Positions 36,058 to 48,677 of a stretch of DNA of 64,000 nt are shown in pieces. The notes under the pieces are model-generated. The model worked only from the letters and a program-made list of their open reading frames with translations. It made no database searches and was not told where the DNA came from. Numbering within the stretch: the stretch's first letter is position 1; each line of letters opens with the position of its first letter. Made by a program: the position numbers and the translations under genes. The stretch is from assembly GCA_029718625.1 (NCBI GenBank), contig CM056383.1:64418849-64482848 (forward strand), given 5' to 3'. This DNA is from Synaphobranchus kaupii. Lineage: Eukaryota > Chordata > Actinopteri > Anguilliformes > Synaphobranchidae.

Positions 36058-36224
36058 ACAGTGCTTTGTAGGCTATGCGTGATTAACCTGGCTTTTTTTT
36101 TACGTTGAAAACTTTTTTTGTTTAGATTAATTGCTTACAGACAGTGCTTTGCAGGCTATGCATAAGTAACTTGGCATGTTTGTACATTGAAAATGTTCTT
36201 GTTGAGATGCTATTTACTTAAATT
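36058..36224 (+). repeat. 83 bp tandem duplication
   Basis: ACAGTGCTTTGTAGGCTATG at 36058 recurs at 36141 with one change, and both copies continue through similar TTAACCTGGC / GTAACTTGGC and ATTGAAAATG-type blocks to TTGCTTA / TTTACTTA. The offset is exactly 83 bp and the copies have diverged moderately, including a T-run expansion in the first. Confidence 0.75.
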
Positions 36225-36596
36225 GCACAACCCACAGTACAAAGAACTAACGGTCAATGCCTGGTCAGCCTCAATCAAAATGTTCAAATCCCAAATGTTC
36301 TTCCCACAGCCAGTCTGCTCAGAACTCCTGCCGTTATCTTCTGTTCCCTGCTTTGCAGCTGAGAGCACTGCACCGGATAATATAGGAGGCATGTCTACAC
36401 TGTAGTCCCCAGGTAAGTACAATTGACCTTCTCTGCTAATAGACTCCCCTGCCCATACGCCCATACTCATCACAATTCACGCTGCAGTCTACACTGCAGA
36501 TATGGCTTCACCATACATCCAGTCTCACATTACTGCATGTGAAGCCCTAAAAGCAAATGCATATCTACACATAATTAGTTTACTGTATCTGTAATA

Positions 36597-36745
36597 TTGG
36601 TCCTGGAGAGCCACAGAGTGTGCAGGTTTTTTTATTTTTATTCAGTACTTAATTGGTAAATTAAAGCAGTTGATTAAAGGGTTAGGTTATTTATTGGGTC
36701 TGAATTGCTTGCTAACTTTAAAGGGATAGTTGACTCTGTTATTTC
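36597..36745. repeat. MITE-like fragments
   Basis: TTGGTCCTGGAGAGCCACAG then AGTGTGCAGG, followed by TTAATTGGTAAATTAAAGCA, is a phrase order common in fish MITEs. Directly after it, TTTAAAGGGATAGTTGACTC resembles one end of TTAA-type MITEs. Neither has a visible partner terminus. Confidence 0.4.
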
Positions 36746-38069
36746 AGTTTTTGGTTGGCCCAAACTGTTTTTTGTGTGCAGTGAAGGGTATTTTAGACCT
36801 TTACAGAGGTTTCCAATGACCAGCTGGATTTAAAGTGGCTTGTGTAGGGAAATTTTGGAGTCTGTGATGTACAGCAAGAGAATACACATCAAGTAACTAA
36901 TAATACTAGTAATACAGCATTTCACCCCCTCTAGTGTCTCATATGGAGATTGCATTTCATAACAACACAGCCGGAACTGGAAGCACACGACCCTCAACTG
37001 GTTGCCTGATTGACTCGTTACCTCCGCATTTTGTATACACAACGTTACTTCATCTGAGTGTGAAGAGTGGAGTCAGAGACAGAATCAGGCTCAATCATGT
37101 CAAATGTCAAATCTTTTGTGGGTGGGTTGGACAAGTAGGCTAATTAATTCATAAACAAACTTTTCAATATGTAGCAATGCATTATCCCCATAGATGTAGG
37201 TTACTCTATGCGGTGGTGTTTCAAGCTTCATGTAACCCCAGTGAGCAAAAGCCGGGAATCTAGACGTCTAGAGGGGTGGAAATCTCAGAATGAGAGGCGT
37301 TTTGAAATAAACGTGTCAATTCAGCCCAAGGTAAAGCCTGGCTACATCCTAGATGGTTAAAAAACTTAGACCAAATTTAGCCGGTTTTTCATCGAGACGG
37401 GAGCCGGCGTTTCATTGTCTTTTCATTGACTTTTCAACACAAAAATGTTCACTGGGACGTTATGATATAGCTAACGTTAGCTAATGAGTTTGCATGCATA
37501 TTGTCTCTGCTATATGTAAATACCTTCTTTATTAGAGCTATCCATCTATCTTATGCAACGTAGGTTATAGCTGGTTGTTTTTCGTCCAGCAATGCAGCAG
37601 CCGGGCAATGTTAGTAGTAAATAAGCTGGATGATTGCATCTGGTGAGTTGGTAGCGGTCTGCAAGTGGAGCGAAGCTAGCGCCCAGCACACTAATGGGTC
37701 TTGCAGGTGTTCCAATCCAGCCATTTTCATGCCTGCAGAACTGCATCGGGGGACCGGTGTAGGCTACTAACAGTCGGATTTGCTGACGGGTCTCTTTCGA
37801 ACCAGCAGACCTCTGAGTCTGATAGATTTTCGCTGGTGAACCAAACTGCAAAACAGCTAGAAGCCTAACGCTATCTGATAGTTTGCTTGCTAGCTAACGC
37901 GTTAGCTTACCGGTCGAGTAGAAAAGTGGCCATCTCCACGTCGCTTCTCAAGCATTGTGATTCTTTGAGCTCCCTACAACGACCAAATGCCAAACCAAGG
38001 TTGACCCTGGTCTTGCTCCGGTTCTTGTCATTAAGGACTGGTTTCTTGTGTCTGACGTTACTGCTGGAT
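36746..38069. other. No gene recognised
   Basis: Mixed composition without recognised exons. The stretch around 37600-38060 is somewhat GC-richer but carries no CpG cluster comparable to that at 14250. Confidence 0.4.
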
Positions 38070-38073
38070 GAGG

Positions 38074-38160
38074 GATATGCCGGATATGCAGTAGATGGAT
38101 GGATCACTTTAAGGGTTGTTTCTCCTGACTTATTTTTCCAGAGTTCAATAGGAAAATGTG
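38074..38160. repeat. Foldback-module fragment
   Basis: GGATATGCAGTAGATGGATG, GATCACTTTAAGGGTTGTTT and CCAGAGTTCAATAGGAAAAT match the end of the left arm and the loop of the foldback module at 31690-31790. It is truncated on both sides. Confidence 0.7.
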
Positions 38161-39138
38161 GGCCTTTCCCAACCGCTGTCACTTTCCACTGTAAAATCAG
38201 ATCCTTACATAGCTTAATAATTGTCACACCATCACAGATATATAATTGAGGGGAAAGGTTTACACTCTAATGAATATATATTTGTTATACAAGCAGTCAA
38301 TGCCCAAAACTGACCCCCACCACCACTATTTTCACACTCACTGGTATATGAAAGTCTAAAGCCAGTTGTGTTTCAGTTGTGTGTGCGTTTTTATTTTATT
38401 TTTTAGAGCTAATCTCGACTGACTCTTAATTGTCAAGATGGCATGTTACAAAAAAGCCAACTTTTAAGTTACACAGCAATGTTTAGTGCCGAATGAGTGA
38501 ACACATTTGAATCTGTAATATCCTACCGCAAAAGAGACAGGATGCTCCAAACACATTTTCAGTACGGCAACTGAATTTTTTTTTTAAAGAAACATTCTAA
38601 GGGCCAGTGTGGTCAGTAATCTAATGAACTGCAGTTCACCTCCTTTACTTACCTAAATTTGCATTGCCTTTCAAGGCACAGATAGACTTAAGTAGTAATC
38701 ATTTGGGATTAATATTTCAGCTGTGCCCCAGTGCAGGTAATTTGTTACAAGATAATACAGCTAGGCTTGTTATTTTATACCTCAGTGGGCTTAATTACAG
38801 CTTGATCCAACCCAGTGAACCTCTTTGCCTGCGGCCACACCTTACACAGGAAGCTCAGTGTCTTCGCTGGCACTCAGATGCAGAGTCAGGGATAAGAGGA
38901 ACACTTGTAGAGATCTGACTAAAATTAGTCTCGGAGGGACAAGCCGTCAAATTAATCCCGTCTCTGCAACAGGTAAGGCAGGCTCCTCCTGCTCCTTCTA
39001 CAGTCCTGGATGAACAGTTGTCCGGCCGTGCTGTTGTGAGTGCCAGTGGCAAGCGAAGGTTGCATTCGCACAGTACGGGCAGGGTCCCAGTCTCTCGCTG
39101 TTTGTCCTGCCCCTGTCCAAATGGGAATGCAGGCAGGG
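38161..39138. other. No gene recognised
   Basis: AT-rich DNA without recognised exons or repeats. Confidence 0.4.
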
Positions 39139-39355
39139 AATAGAATAGAGTAGAAACACTTTTATTTTCCCTTTAGGGAACTTCAGTTGTAGACCAGCAT
39201 CAACAAAAAAGACAGACAGTGGGGCAGACCCACAACACACAAACACACATATCAAATAAAGACATTCAATAGAATCATTGCATTTAATCAAACTAATTAA
39301 GTGAATTAAAGTTGAATACAGCCATACACGCAGTGTTGCGGTCTCTGTCCACTGG
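39139..39355 (-). repeat. Retroelement copy 1 (3' part, internally deleted)
   Basis: A short GAATA-type run (AATAGAATAGAG) opens it on the plus strand. CACTTTTATTTTCCCTTTAG, GGAACTTCAGTTGTAG, GACAGTGGGGCAGACCCACA and CACAGTGTTGCGG-type blocks then run parallel to copy 2 at 41522. Relative to copy 2, about 100 bases are missing between GTTGAATACAG and CCATACACGC. The pentamer run marks the 3' end of a retroelement on the minus strand. Confidence 0.7.
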
Positions 39356-40191
39356 TTACGTCCACTGGTAACTCACAACAAGTGGTTACAATTGACATGT
39401 GCTTCTTAACCACCTTTTCGTGGTCGTCATGTACTTCACAACTTTTTTCTGATGCCTTTTGGAGCCTTCACCAATTAACTTTTTATTAAAGTATTTTGAT
39501 ATAGGAAATAGAAGAAGGAAAAATAGGAGAATCATGTGTTTGAGGAATGACATAGGAAAATAGAATGGCACTCAGAGAGATGCAGACACCCGTGTGAGTG
39601 GGCAAACCACTGACCTCGATGATATTGAGCAGACGTAACCACTTGCTTCTATTAGCGAAGCTGCAGCAATCAATATGGCGTCCAGTGCACCGCACCTCTC
39701 AATACCCCGTAGGCTATAATGGAGAAACTGCTGCCTTTTTCTGCCGACCTAAGGGGTTTACAGTCATATTTTATAACCAGTTATACCCACAATTCATATA
39801 AAATAAGAATCAACGTGTGATTGTACGTGACGCAATTCAATAACAAAGTCATACTCATGTTGTTTCATCGGAGAGTCAACATTAGACTCTGGTTGGTCGT
39901 ATTGAACACGTAGCTGATGGATTTCCTGAAAACACCGTCACAAAAAGGTTGAACTTTTCATTATTGATTGATTCCGCTTCTGCGAAACTCCCAAGGACGT
40001 CTGCCTTGACAAAGCAATGCCACAGAACAGGAACACATCGCTCTCCTATCCAGCAGGTACACCTGAAAAAGCTCCGAGCAGCAATTTTTTAGAGCTACGG
40101 CAGCAGCAGAGCATACAAGAGCAGCGGAGGCAATAAGCAGCAGTCCAGGAGAGGCCTGACTCTCGCTTTGTCATGTGTGCATGACTGGTTA
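39356..40191. other. No gene recognised
   Basis: No repeat family or coding domain identified. Confidence 0.4.
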
Positions 40192-40608
40192 AAGTGATAC
40201 TGCAATCGCTTTTCTAAGCCCTTTTTTACAGCTTCAATTTGAACTTGGAACCGTGGGTAGGTGTGGTTACATGATGATGATGCCACAAGGTTATATTATG
40301 AATATTCATACGGTCAATGAGAGAAAGGGTGTGTCTTGGTGAACTGACTCAGCCCCCGTCCTGCTCCCTGCCACGAAGCTCTCTGCTCACTTCACTAGCC
40401 GAGACTCCACCTATTTTTGTGCTAAGGATTTTGGGACGTCACGAATCCCCGGAAATGCAGCGCATGGTAAGCCGACTCAGAAACTCAGACGACACCCACT
40501 TCGACGCAATATGACATTTTTGGATAAAAACTGTTGTGTATGATCATAGTCTAACCCAAAACATCGGTTTTTAACGCGAAAAGTCGGTTTTTGACTGCAG
40601 TATCACTT
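40192..40608. mobile_element. MITE, about 417 bp
   Basis: AAGTGATACTGCAATCG at the left pairs with TGACTGCAGTATCACTT at the right. The left end is preceded by TTA, as in TTAA-type MITEs, but the right flank reads TGACC, so a target duplication is not confirmed. The interior has no coding domain. Confidence 0.55.
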
Positions 40609-41521
40609 GACCGAACTTTCCTGACCAAACTTTCTTTGTGCAGTTCATGCGCGACAGTCATTTACGATCCAAAGAGAAGACAAATCTGATCCTTATAATA
40701 AAACACAGTTCACAGGTGTTTGGTCCTCTATATTACTCGCAGTGAAAAATAAGGGAATAAATTAATGTTTTTTATCCTAGACACAAAGCAGTTAGATAAA
40801 CAATTTGCAGCATGCTCGACAGTCATGCTGGAATGCAAAACAGAGATAAGTTGAGCATAAAATTCAATTAATGGAAAAAGGCAAGTTGTAAATTTTTGGC
40901 AAAGAAACCCCAATCGCACTAACTTGATTTACTTTTTTGTCTGAATTAATCTGATTTGAGGCACATCTGTGCAATTCTTTGACAATTATCCATGTCTGCA
41001 TCTGTTGGCCGTTCATCTTTCTGCTGCATCGCTGCTTCAAGGGAGAACATTCCACAAACACCTCCATACCGTCCCTGAGCTTAATGGGGGCAACAGTAGT
41101 TTCACTGACAAAGCGTCTCATTTTTCAGTCTCTTCTGCAGGCATTATAGATCTCTCCATGGGGGCACACAGCTATTAAACAGAAAATAGCAAGGGCTCTA
41201 TAGTAGGGCAATCATAGATTAGCTTTTCACCTGCAGGTTGCCATCAGTCTGTACAGAAACCGATTATGCTGCCCGCTCCTATATCACGGCCAGCCGCTCC
41301 CATTATGGACACACGGCCACTTCACTCCTTCACTTTACAAACTCAAAAGAGAAAATAATACAATAAGACACAATACGATGTAATAACTGCAATAATAACA
41401 AAAATGTCAACGTGGACCATGGATGAGGCAAAGAGGAAAGCACTGCATAAAATAATGCTTTGCTTTCTGTTTCTAGACTTTGATGACACATGACCCTGTA
41501 TTTTTTGGGAACCCACAGCTG
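40609..41521. other. No gene recognised
   Basis: AT-rich DNA with no recognised exon or repeat. Confidence 0.4.
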
Positions 41522-42262
41522 GAATAGAAAAGAATAGAATAACTTTTATTTTCCTGTTAGGGAACTTCAGTTGTAGCCCCAGCAACAACAAAAAAGACAT
41601 AGACAGTGGGGCGGACCCACAACACACAAACAAACATATCAAATAAAGACATTCAATAGAATCATTGCATTAATCAAACTAATTAAGTGAATTAAAGTGG
41701 AATAGCCTACAGCCAAACGTCATGATTAAAAATAGCCCCCGCTGTCCCGAGATGTCCAGTGTAATCAAGCAGTCCAACACACAAACCCCACATCCACGAC
41801 TTTCCTCCATACACACAGTGTTGCGGTCTCTGTCCACTGTCAACACGAAGCACCAACTGCGTCCCCCACATTACCCCACATCCTTCCCTTCCCTAGTGGC
41901 CTTTTGAAGATTGCCTGCAGTCCTAGATCAGTCCCAACATCTTCAACTCCAGTGAAGAGCGATGGTAAACTTTGTAGCTGCAGATCCAACGGACATTCCC
42001 GAGCATATGTTGCAAATGCGTCTCCATGGTGACGACCCCAAACAAAATTATCCCGACTAGGCAGTTCGTCGATAATATCAAAACGAGCAGCAGGAGTGCC
42101 CTGAACAATCTCTGGCCCGCTTCACCATCCCACAACAGACACACAGCGCATGAAAAAAAAACAAAAGACAAAAGCCAGACACAACAAAATACATTCAAAT
42201 TAACAAACACGAACACGAGAGACAGCTGGACTGCGTTGCCATTACAGCGCCACGTGACATAA
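41522..42262 (-). mobile_element. Retroelement copy 2 (longer copy)
   Basis: It opens on the plus strand with a GAATA-type run (GGAATAGAAAAGAATAGAAT) and shares ACTTTTATTTTCC, GGAACTTCAGTTGTAGCCCC and AAACATATCAAATAAAGACA with copy 1. It extends much further, to about 42262, through TTGCAAATGCGTCTCCATGG and GCCACGTGACATAAT. The pentamer tail places the 3' end at the left, so the element is on the minus strand. A 97-codon frame at 41923-42216 has no recognisable domain. LINE-dependent non-coding element or LINE 3' end; clade not determined. Confidence 0.6.
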
Positions 42263-43376
42263 TAAGAATATGAATAGGAAGACAGGGTTTATAAAAAATA
42301 TCATCCCAGCTGGCAATCCCTCAATCCGTGGATGAACTGTACCACTTATCCACCTTAGGATTTGACGTGGGTGCAGGGACCCATCTCTTAGTGGAGGCTC
42401 ATCTACAAAAAATGTACATGTTGTGTGGAAAAAGGGAGTTAAAATATCATATCAAAGTTGTGTTCAAACCCTTTTACTTGTGATACGTCTTTTTTTGAAA
42501 ACACTATACTTTCATTTTATAATCGATATCTATGTAGACAGAAGAATGAAGTGCAGAAAGAAGCAAGAAGGAGGCTTTTACCATTGAGGTGATAATAGCG
42601 GTTTTTCATTAGGGTTGTAAAACATAACACATACATAGTCCAATGGGTTTGTTCATCATGCTTTTGAGGTGATAATGGTCCTTGTTCTCAAATAAAAAAA
42701 ATCAGGATTACGTTTCCCCCTGAACCATATAGGTTCTATTTATATCTAGAAATGTTTCATTGTGATAGCACAAGATGAGCTAAGCCTGTAGAAGAAGAGA
42801 ATGTGTGCTTCAGGAGAGACTTTGAACAAGCTGAAGTGCAGCACTATGAAAGAACCATTAATGCACATCCAGACAGAAATATTGTTCGGAATAAAGGTGG
42901 TTGTTCAGGCAACATGTCACTCTAAAACAATTGCATTTGCATTACTCAAGCTATTTCTGCATTTAGACTGTAGAGGGCTTATCCCTGAGAATTATAAACA
43001 TTTTGAAGAAACCCTTTGGTTTCAGGTAACCAAACAGGGTGTGAAATTAACACCGGCCACCAGCAACATTCTGGTAAGATTTTGATTGTGGCTGGTAAGA
43101 TTTTCTACTCAAGCAGCCACTTTGGCAGGTAACCAACTGTTACCCAAAATCCACCTGCGTTGCAATAACCACGTGTATAGTAGTGGAGGCAACAGTAAGC
43201 CACTTTAACGCGAACCACAACCTCAAAGTCAAAAAGTGATATAAAAGACGAAAGGTTTAACACTTATGATAGTAACTATTCTCTAAACACAGATCGACAA
43301 TATTTACAGGAACACAAGCTCTCACCAGGCAGCAAGTGCCCAAGTCCAGACCCACGTCAAGACGACGACGGGGGGG
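42263..43376. other. No gene recognised; possible repeat at 43020-43130
   Basis: GGCTGGTAAGATTTTCTACT with nearby AGCAGCCACTTTGGCAGGTA occurs in a pattern I recall from degenerate fish DNA elements. No termini were found. The rest is AT-rich. Confidence 0.35.
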
Positions 43377-43895
43377 TTCAATAGGAAGATTTGTCAGGAG
43401 AAACAACCGTTTAAGTTATCCATCCATATCTACTGCATATCTGGCAGCAGAGTGATGATTTAAGGCTTGTTCGATACAGACCCTTGATGACTTAGAGCCA
43501 TTTAGCCAACCATGTGTTCCATACTGTTCCAGTGTAATTTACAGCTAAATCTATTCCCACCCCCCCAATTCCCATAGAGATCCATTCAAATGCAGAGAGG
43601 TTATAGGTTGTAGTCATGATAGCATCACCTTTTTACCTGTGGAATGTTCCAAGCAGGTGTTTTTTAAACTTCCCAGTCTTTTTTTTGCCCTGGTCCCAAC
43701 CTTTTTGGAACGTGTTGCAGGCATCAAATTCGGAATTAGCGTATATTTACAAAAATCAATAAAGTTGATAAGGTAAAACATAAATATATTTTCTTTGTAC
43801 TCTTTTCAATTAAATATATGTTAAAGATAATTTATAAATCTCTGCTTTCTGCTTTTATGTGCATTTAACATACTTTTTTGGAATTGGGGTTTGTA
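43377..43895. mobile_element. Foldback right arm joined to a second transposon end
   Basis: It starts inside the foldback loop (TTCAATAGGAAGATTTGTCA), continues through the complete right arm (CATATCTGGCAGCAGAGTGA, CTTGATGACTTAGAGCCATT) to about 43605, and then passes into the same right-hand element as at 32075: GTTGCAGGCATCAAATTCGG, then TTTTTTGGAATTGGGGTTTG at the end. Near the join this copy has CCTTTTTACCTGTGGAATGT where the 31.5 kb copy has more arm sequence, so the two junctions are not identical. Confidence 0.65.
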
Positions 43896-46800
43896 CTTAC
43901 CAGCTAATATCTCAGACTTGAATCTGCTCAACCCATAAGATTATTTGTTGTGATAGATCCCTTATTACATTTTGTTATTATCCAAAACTCATTGATTTGG
44001 TCCATTTAGATTTCAAGTGGATAACTGGACAAAGCATGTTCATCTGACAATACTCACCTGGCATGAAATGGTGGGACGGAGCACAGCCAAATCTGTGCAT
44101 TAGTCCATGCTGCAGGGCGATTGTATTGTAAGACTGAAGTACTGTTCTATTTGTAGGATAACATCCAGCCCATCTGGCTGCGCCTGCAACAGACAGTGTT
44201 GGCAGCGTAGGGTACGAGAATTCATAAATTAAATTAGCTAACCCAATTAACCAAGAGAAATTAAGTTTTCATCAGTAACTATCAGGGGCTCAAATGGGTG
44301 TCATCGGGAGCCATTAATACCACCTGTAACTGCCAGGTAGGAAACTGCTGAGTTGTGCCTGTGCTGTGAGAGGCTTTTCTGAACAATGTTCATTCCATTG
44401 AGGGTCAACCCAATGAAAAAGACATCAGGATGCCCTTTAAGATTAATAGGCAACTATCCATCAAACCACAGTGGAAAAACCATAAACACAGGCATTTCAC
44501 AATGTAGTAAAAACACAGGTCTGCAGGTCCTGACGGTGGGACCTGCATGATGGTAACAGTAGAAGGTCCCCAAGATTAAGGATATGACCCAGGCGTAGCT
44601 CAAGCCTTTCTGCTTCCGTAGATGAGATTGATGCGATCATTGCCAATGGTGTAATTGTGGATCGGGGGGGGGGGGGGGGGGGCACCACCACTGGGGCGAT
44701 TACATGGGCGCCACATGTGGACTTTTTTCCGTTGGTTTGGCATCCATTCAGATGGATGATGCCCTAAGCCATAGCCTTTGTCGCTTATACCTAGAACCAG
44801 CTCTGGTGTCGCCCGAACTCCCTGAATAAGGCCGGAAGGGTGGACCGCGTACATCAGGAACGGTCCTTTACTCGATTCTTATTAAGGGACACATTTACTG
44901 AAGGATTTGTGCAAACAAATATCTTAACCGATTCAATTGTCAGACGTTATTGGTTTCACTTGAGCTTAAACCTTGCTGACTGCCCTCAGCAAGGATGAGC
45001 TAATAGCTTCGGCTTGTCAATGAGGTTACCAGTTGTCCGTTTGTGTATATATGGACTAACTGCCTGCGAGTACATTGGAGGGAGAGGGGTGAGGAGCTGG
45101 AGGATGTCAAAAGAGGAAAGGGAATCCTTTCCCACTACTCTAGCCTATAGCACGCCAGGACGTAAAGTGGCCTTGCATTTACTGCCCTTGGTCCTCAGCC
45201 AGCTGTCCAGTGGGCTGTCCAGTAAGTCGATTACTGAAGCACGCAACAGAGCAGTTGTGTGAGGAGAGAGAGTGTGGTTTCAATTGAAGCCAAGAGTGCA
45301 CATAGATGGAGTTTGGTTTCTTGAGAATGCCACGGAGTACAGCACAATTTTGAGACAGACATCTAAGAAGATAGCTACACTTATCATATGTGGCCGTCTG
45401 TCCGACTCACACGATTGCAAATGCAAAAAGGGCTCATTCGCTCAGTCACTTCCTTCTAAAGGATGGCGAATAAATCCTAGGCCGCGGAACTTTTTTTTTT
45501 TGATAGAACAATCTATCAATGCAATATAATTGCTAGTTGTGACTTGTCACCTTCCATTGGGATACTATGGTGAATATAGCCTGCGGCAGGTATATTTCTC
45601 TGCTCTTGTCTACGATGGAGAGGAGCTGACTAATGAGACTGCACTTTCAGAGTGAAGCGGGAGAGGAGAGCTAGAGGCTGACCTGCTTGCCCTCTGCTAC
45701 GTACAATGAATATGGCCTCAGGCAGGAAAATAGCCCCGAGGACTGCAGTCTGAAAGCTGCTACACGGTAGACGCAACCATCCTCATTTATTCTAACATTT
45801 CTTCAACACATTTCAAGAAAATAAGATAACCTTTTTCTAAGGGTGTGAAAACAAGCCTCGCATGGAAAACAGGTGTATTTAGCTTTTTTAAAAGCACTCT
45901 GTAGGTACTCAGTTCATACATAATATTTCACTCAATATACACATGAAGCAGTAGATGACTCGAGTGAACAGCAGCTCCTTGTAGACTATGTAACATATTT
46001 TCAGTATGTCAGTGTGTCTTAAAGAAAAATACAGATGTAAGACGTTTAACAGTACATTTTTTCATGCAGTCTAATGACTTTCTTTGATAGAGAACAGCCA
46101 ATGAGAACTGTTGTTATTCACTAGTTCTCTTGGACAAAACTTGATTGGAAGAGAGCCTTTTATTTTCCATTTTGCCTCTGTGTTATATCTGTTGAGCAGG
46201 AATGTGTGAAAGTTTATAGATCCATCAGGCTTTATTTTTACCCTTGGAATGTTCAAACTACTGACATTCAATGAACAGAAACAGTGCACCAATATGTGTG
46301 GCAAACAAATTTGTACAAATTTGTTGAATGGTAAGTTGCGTAACTATTAAACTGCATGGGTTTTCTCAGCTATTTTTTTTTATAGCTGAGCATACCTAAT
46401 TTTCAAAATGTAATGTATTAAATTTTAACATTGCTTTTATTTAAGGTGCTTATTTTTGTGCAGTGCTCTTCAAAATATGGACACAAACATTCTGTAATAA
46501 TCCATCATTCTTGTGAAAAGCACATGGACAGTACGCGAGGTGTGGAAGATGTATCATAGAGAAATACTAATAAATCAAGAGCGATGACAGTCCAACTTTC
46601 AAAGTTGGACCACAAAGTCTCTTTATGTAAAAACATACCCATTCACCACAGTCTCTTTATTGTTATCTTACAAAAGCTTACTGGCATCCTGAGAGGAAGA
46701 GAACACAGATTTTATATGTGGCTGATAGCTGTAAAAGTGATATTTCTTTATTCAGAAATAATACAAACACTTAATGATATCATATTTATTTTTTCTTCCA

Positions 46801-46974
46801 ACCAAATTGAAAAAAATCCACTACTAATAGTGAAAGCATAATGGTTGTCTTTTTCTGTTTTGCATATTCATAGCAAATTATAACACTGACAAAAGAGAAA
46901 TGCTATGAGCACATTTGTGGTGGCTGACATTTCTCTTGAATAAACAATAATGTGCTTGGTTTACTAACAATATC
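43896..46974. other. No gene recognised; 19-base poly-G at 44664-44682
   Basis: Frames around 44500-44850 and 45014-45529 were inspected and show no domain. The G run creates a proline-rich artefact on the minus strand. Confidence 0.4.
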
Positions 46975-47066
46975 CATCTTGATTATAATAAAGCAATATT
47001 GTTTTTTTTTGTAAATCTTGATACATTAGTTCATTTTTTAGTAAATCTTGGTACATTAGTTCATAT
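46975..47066 (+). repeat. Short tandem duplication, about 34 bp
   Basis: TAAATCTTGATACATTAGTT then CATTTTTTAG is followed at once by TAAATCTTGGTACATTAGTT then CAT, one substitution apart. Confidence 0.7.
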
Positions 47067-47327
47067 GCTCCCTCTAACACCATTGTTTCTGCATTTCTGT
47101 TTGAACACACTTCCTGGTCAAGATGGGCCTATTGCAGCCTGCCTTCAAGTTGGAGACTAGCCCAGAATTCTCTCAAGACCTGCATTTCCTGTTTGTAGGT
47201 CAAGATCAAGACCAAATTGCCTTTGCCCTGATTGCAACGTGCTTTACATGCCACCTAGAGGATAGCAACGTTGTGTACTTTGTAAGCCTGCTGCTGACCA
47301 GGTTTTTACAAGAGACTAAGGCCCCGG

Positions 47328-47515
47328 TATTCAAATCACGGTCCTCGAGGTCCGAGAATGGCTGGTTTTCCACCCTCCCTTTACCCGGGAGTCAGGTGTG
47401 AAGACAGTCTGGCCAATCAGTGGCACTAATTGTTCAGTTAATTTACCTGGGATAAAGAAAACCAGGGCCTGATTTGGATTCGAGGTCCAGAGTTGACTAT
47501 CCATGGACTAAGGGC
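47328..47515. repeat. MITE-like repeat
   Basis: CGGTATTCAAATCACGGTCC then TCGAGGTCC at the left, and TTTGGATTCGAGGTCCAGAG then TTGACTATCC at the right, flank GGCCAATCAGTGGCACTAAT then TGTTCAGTTAATTTACC. The phrase order is one I recall from fish MITEs. The ends do not form a clean inverted repeat here. Confidence 0.4.
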
Positions 47516-48672
47516 TATTCATACAGAAAATTGATTGATGTTCACAATGTTCACAACTCTTTATAGCCTACTTCATCCATGTCTTTTGCCACACAAAAGG
47601 CTAGCACTTTTACACAAAGTATTCAGAAAAATGTATCGGCACTTAAATACTTAAATATAAAATATGATATTGTATGTGATACTAAAATTGTTGTCTGGTT
47701 AATTGGTTAAAGTAAGAACTCTGTTAATCCATTGAATTGGTATCTTAAAAACCATACTACTTGATGCTCAAACAATAAATATTTAATTTAGATTTCACCC
47801 CATTATTCATTTAAATGACAGTGTGTTACATGTATTTGTGTTGCCCAACCTCAAAATCTACTCTCATAATTTCTTAAAGGTCAATGTTGTAATTTAAGAG
47901 ACTGAAAATAATGAACTTAATGATAATTCAAGCTACTATTGCTCATCAACTTTTATTCATTATTCTTTTGATTGATGAACAATTACTTGCACATGTTTTA
48001 CATTGGAAAAATCAAAATGTCCTCATTGCAGTGCTTGCGTTGGGTCCAAGCAGTATTAACCGGGTACCTGATGTATACTGACAATTGAATAATAATATTC
48101 AGTCAAAAGTCACCTGTATATATTTTGTGTAGATAGAGGTGTCTTTTGACCAAATATAATTATCTAATTATCAGTTTTGTATGCTATTCGAATGACAACA
48201 GAGAGGCAAATACATTTGGTAATCACAAATTTGAAGTTAGTTATTAAGTCAGGACTCAAGTCATGAAATTATTCATATGGCATTTATCACATAAGACCAG
48301 GATGTTTCATTTTGTAACAAAAAGCATTATTTGCCATATTTAGCGCACATATTTATCGTTTTAAAAGTGGTTTTAATGCATTGTCATGTTTATATAGGCT
48401 CTGTGTTGTTATCATTGCAATCTCTGGCGTATTCTGGGCATTCTTTTGTTGAAAATCCCACATCAAATTGAAAAAACTTTCACATTCTCTGCTTTCGCTG
48501 TGTCTACCACAGAACTGGTGCATACACCTTTAAATCTTTCAGAAGCCCGCTTTGGAGCATGCACACAATGGCGGGTAAAATATAAACGTGAAATTCCAGA
48601 CTCGCAGGACAATTATTGGGCATCGGCTTCAATTGCACGCTGCAATCAAGACCTTTGTTAACTTAATATGCA
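47516..48672. other. No gene recognised
   Basis: AT-rich DNA without recognised exons or repeats. Confidence 0.4.
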
Positions 48673-48677
48673 GCAAA

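Noticed and set aside
41923..42216. 97-codon hydrophobic minus-strand frame in retroelement copy 2
   Set aside because: No reverse transcriptase or endonuclease motif; probably untranslated element sequence.
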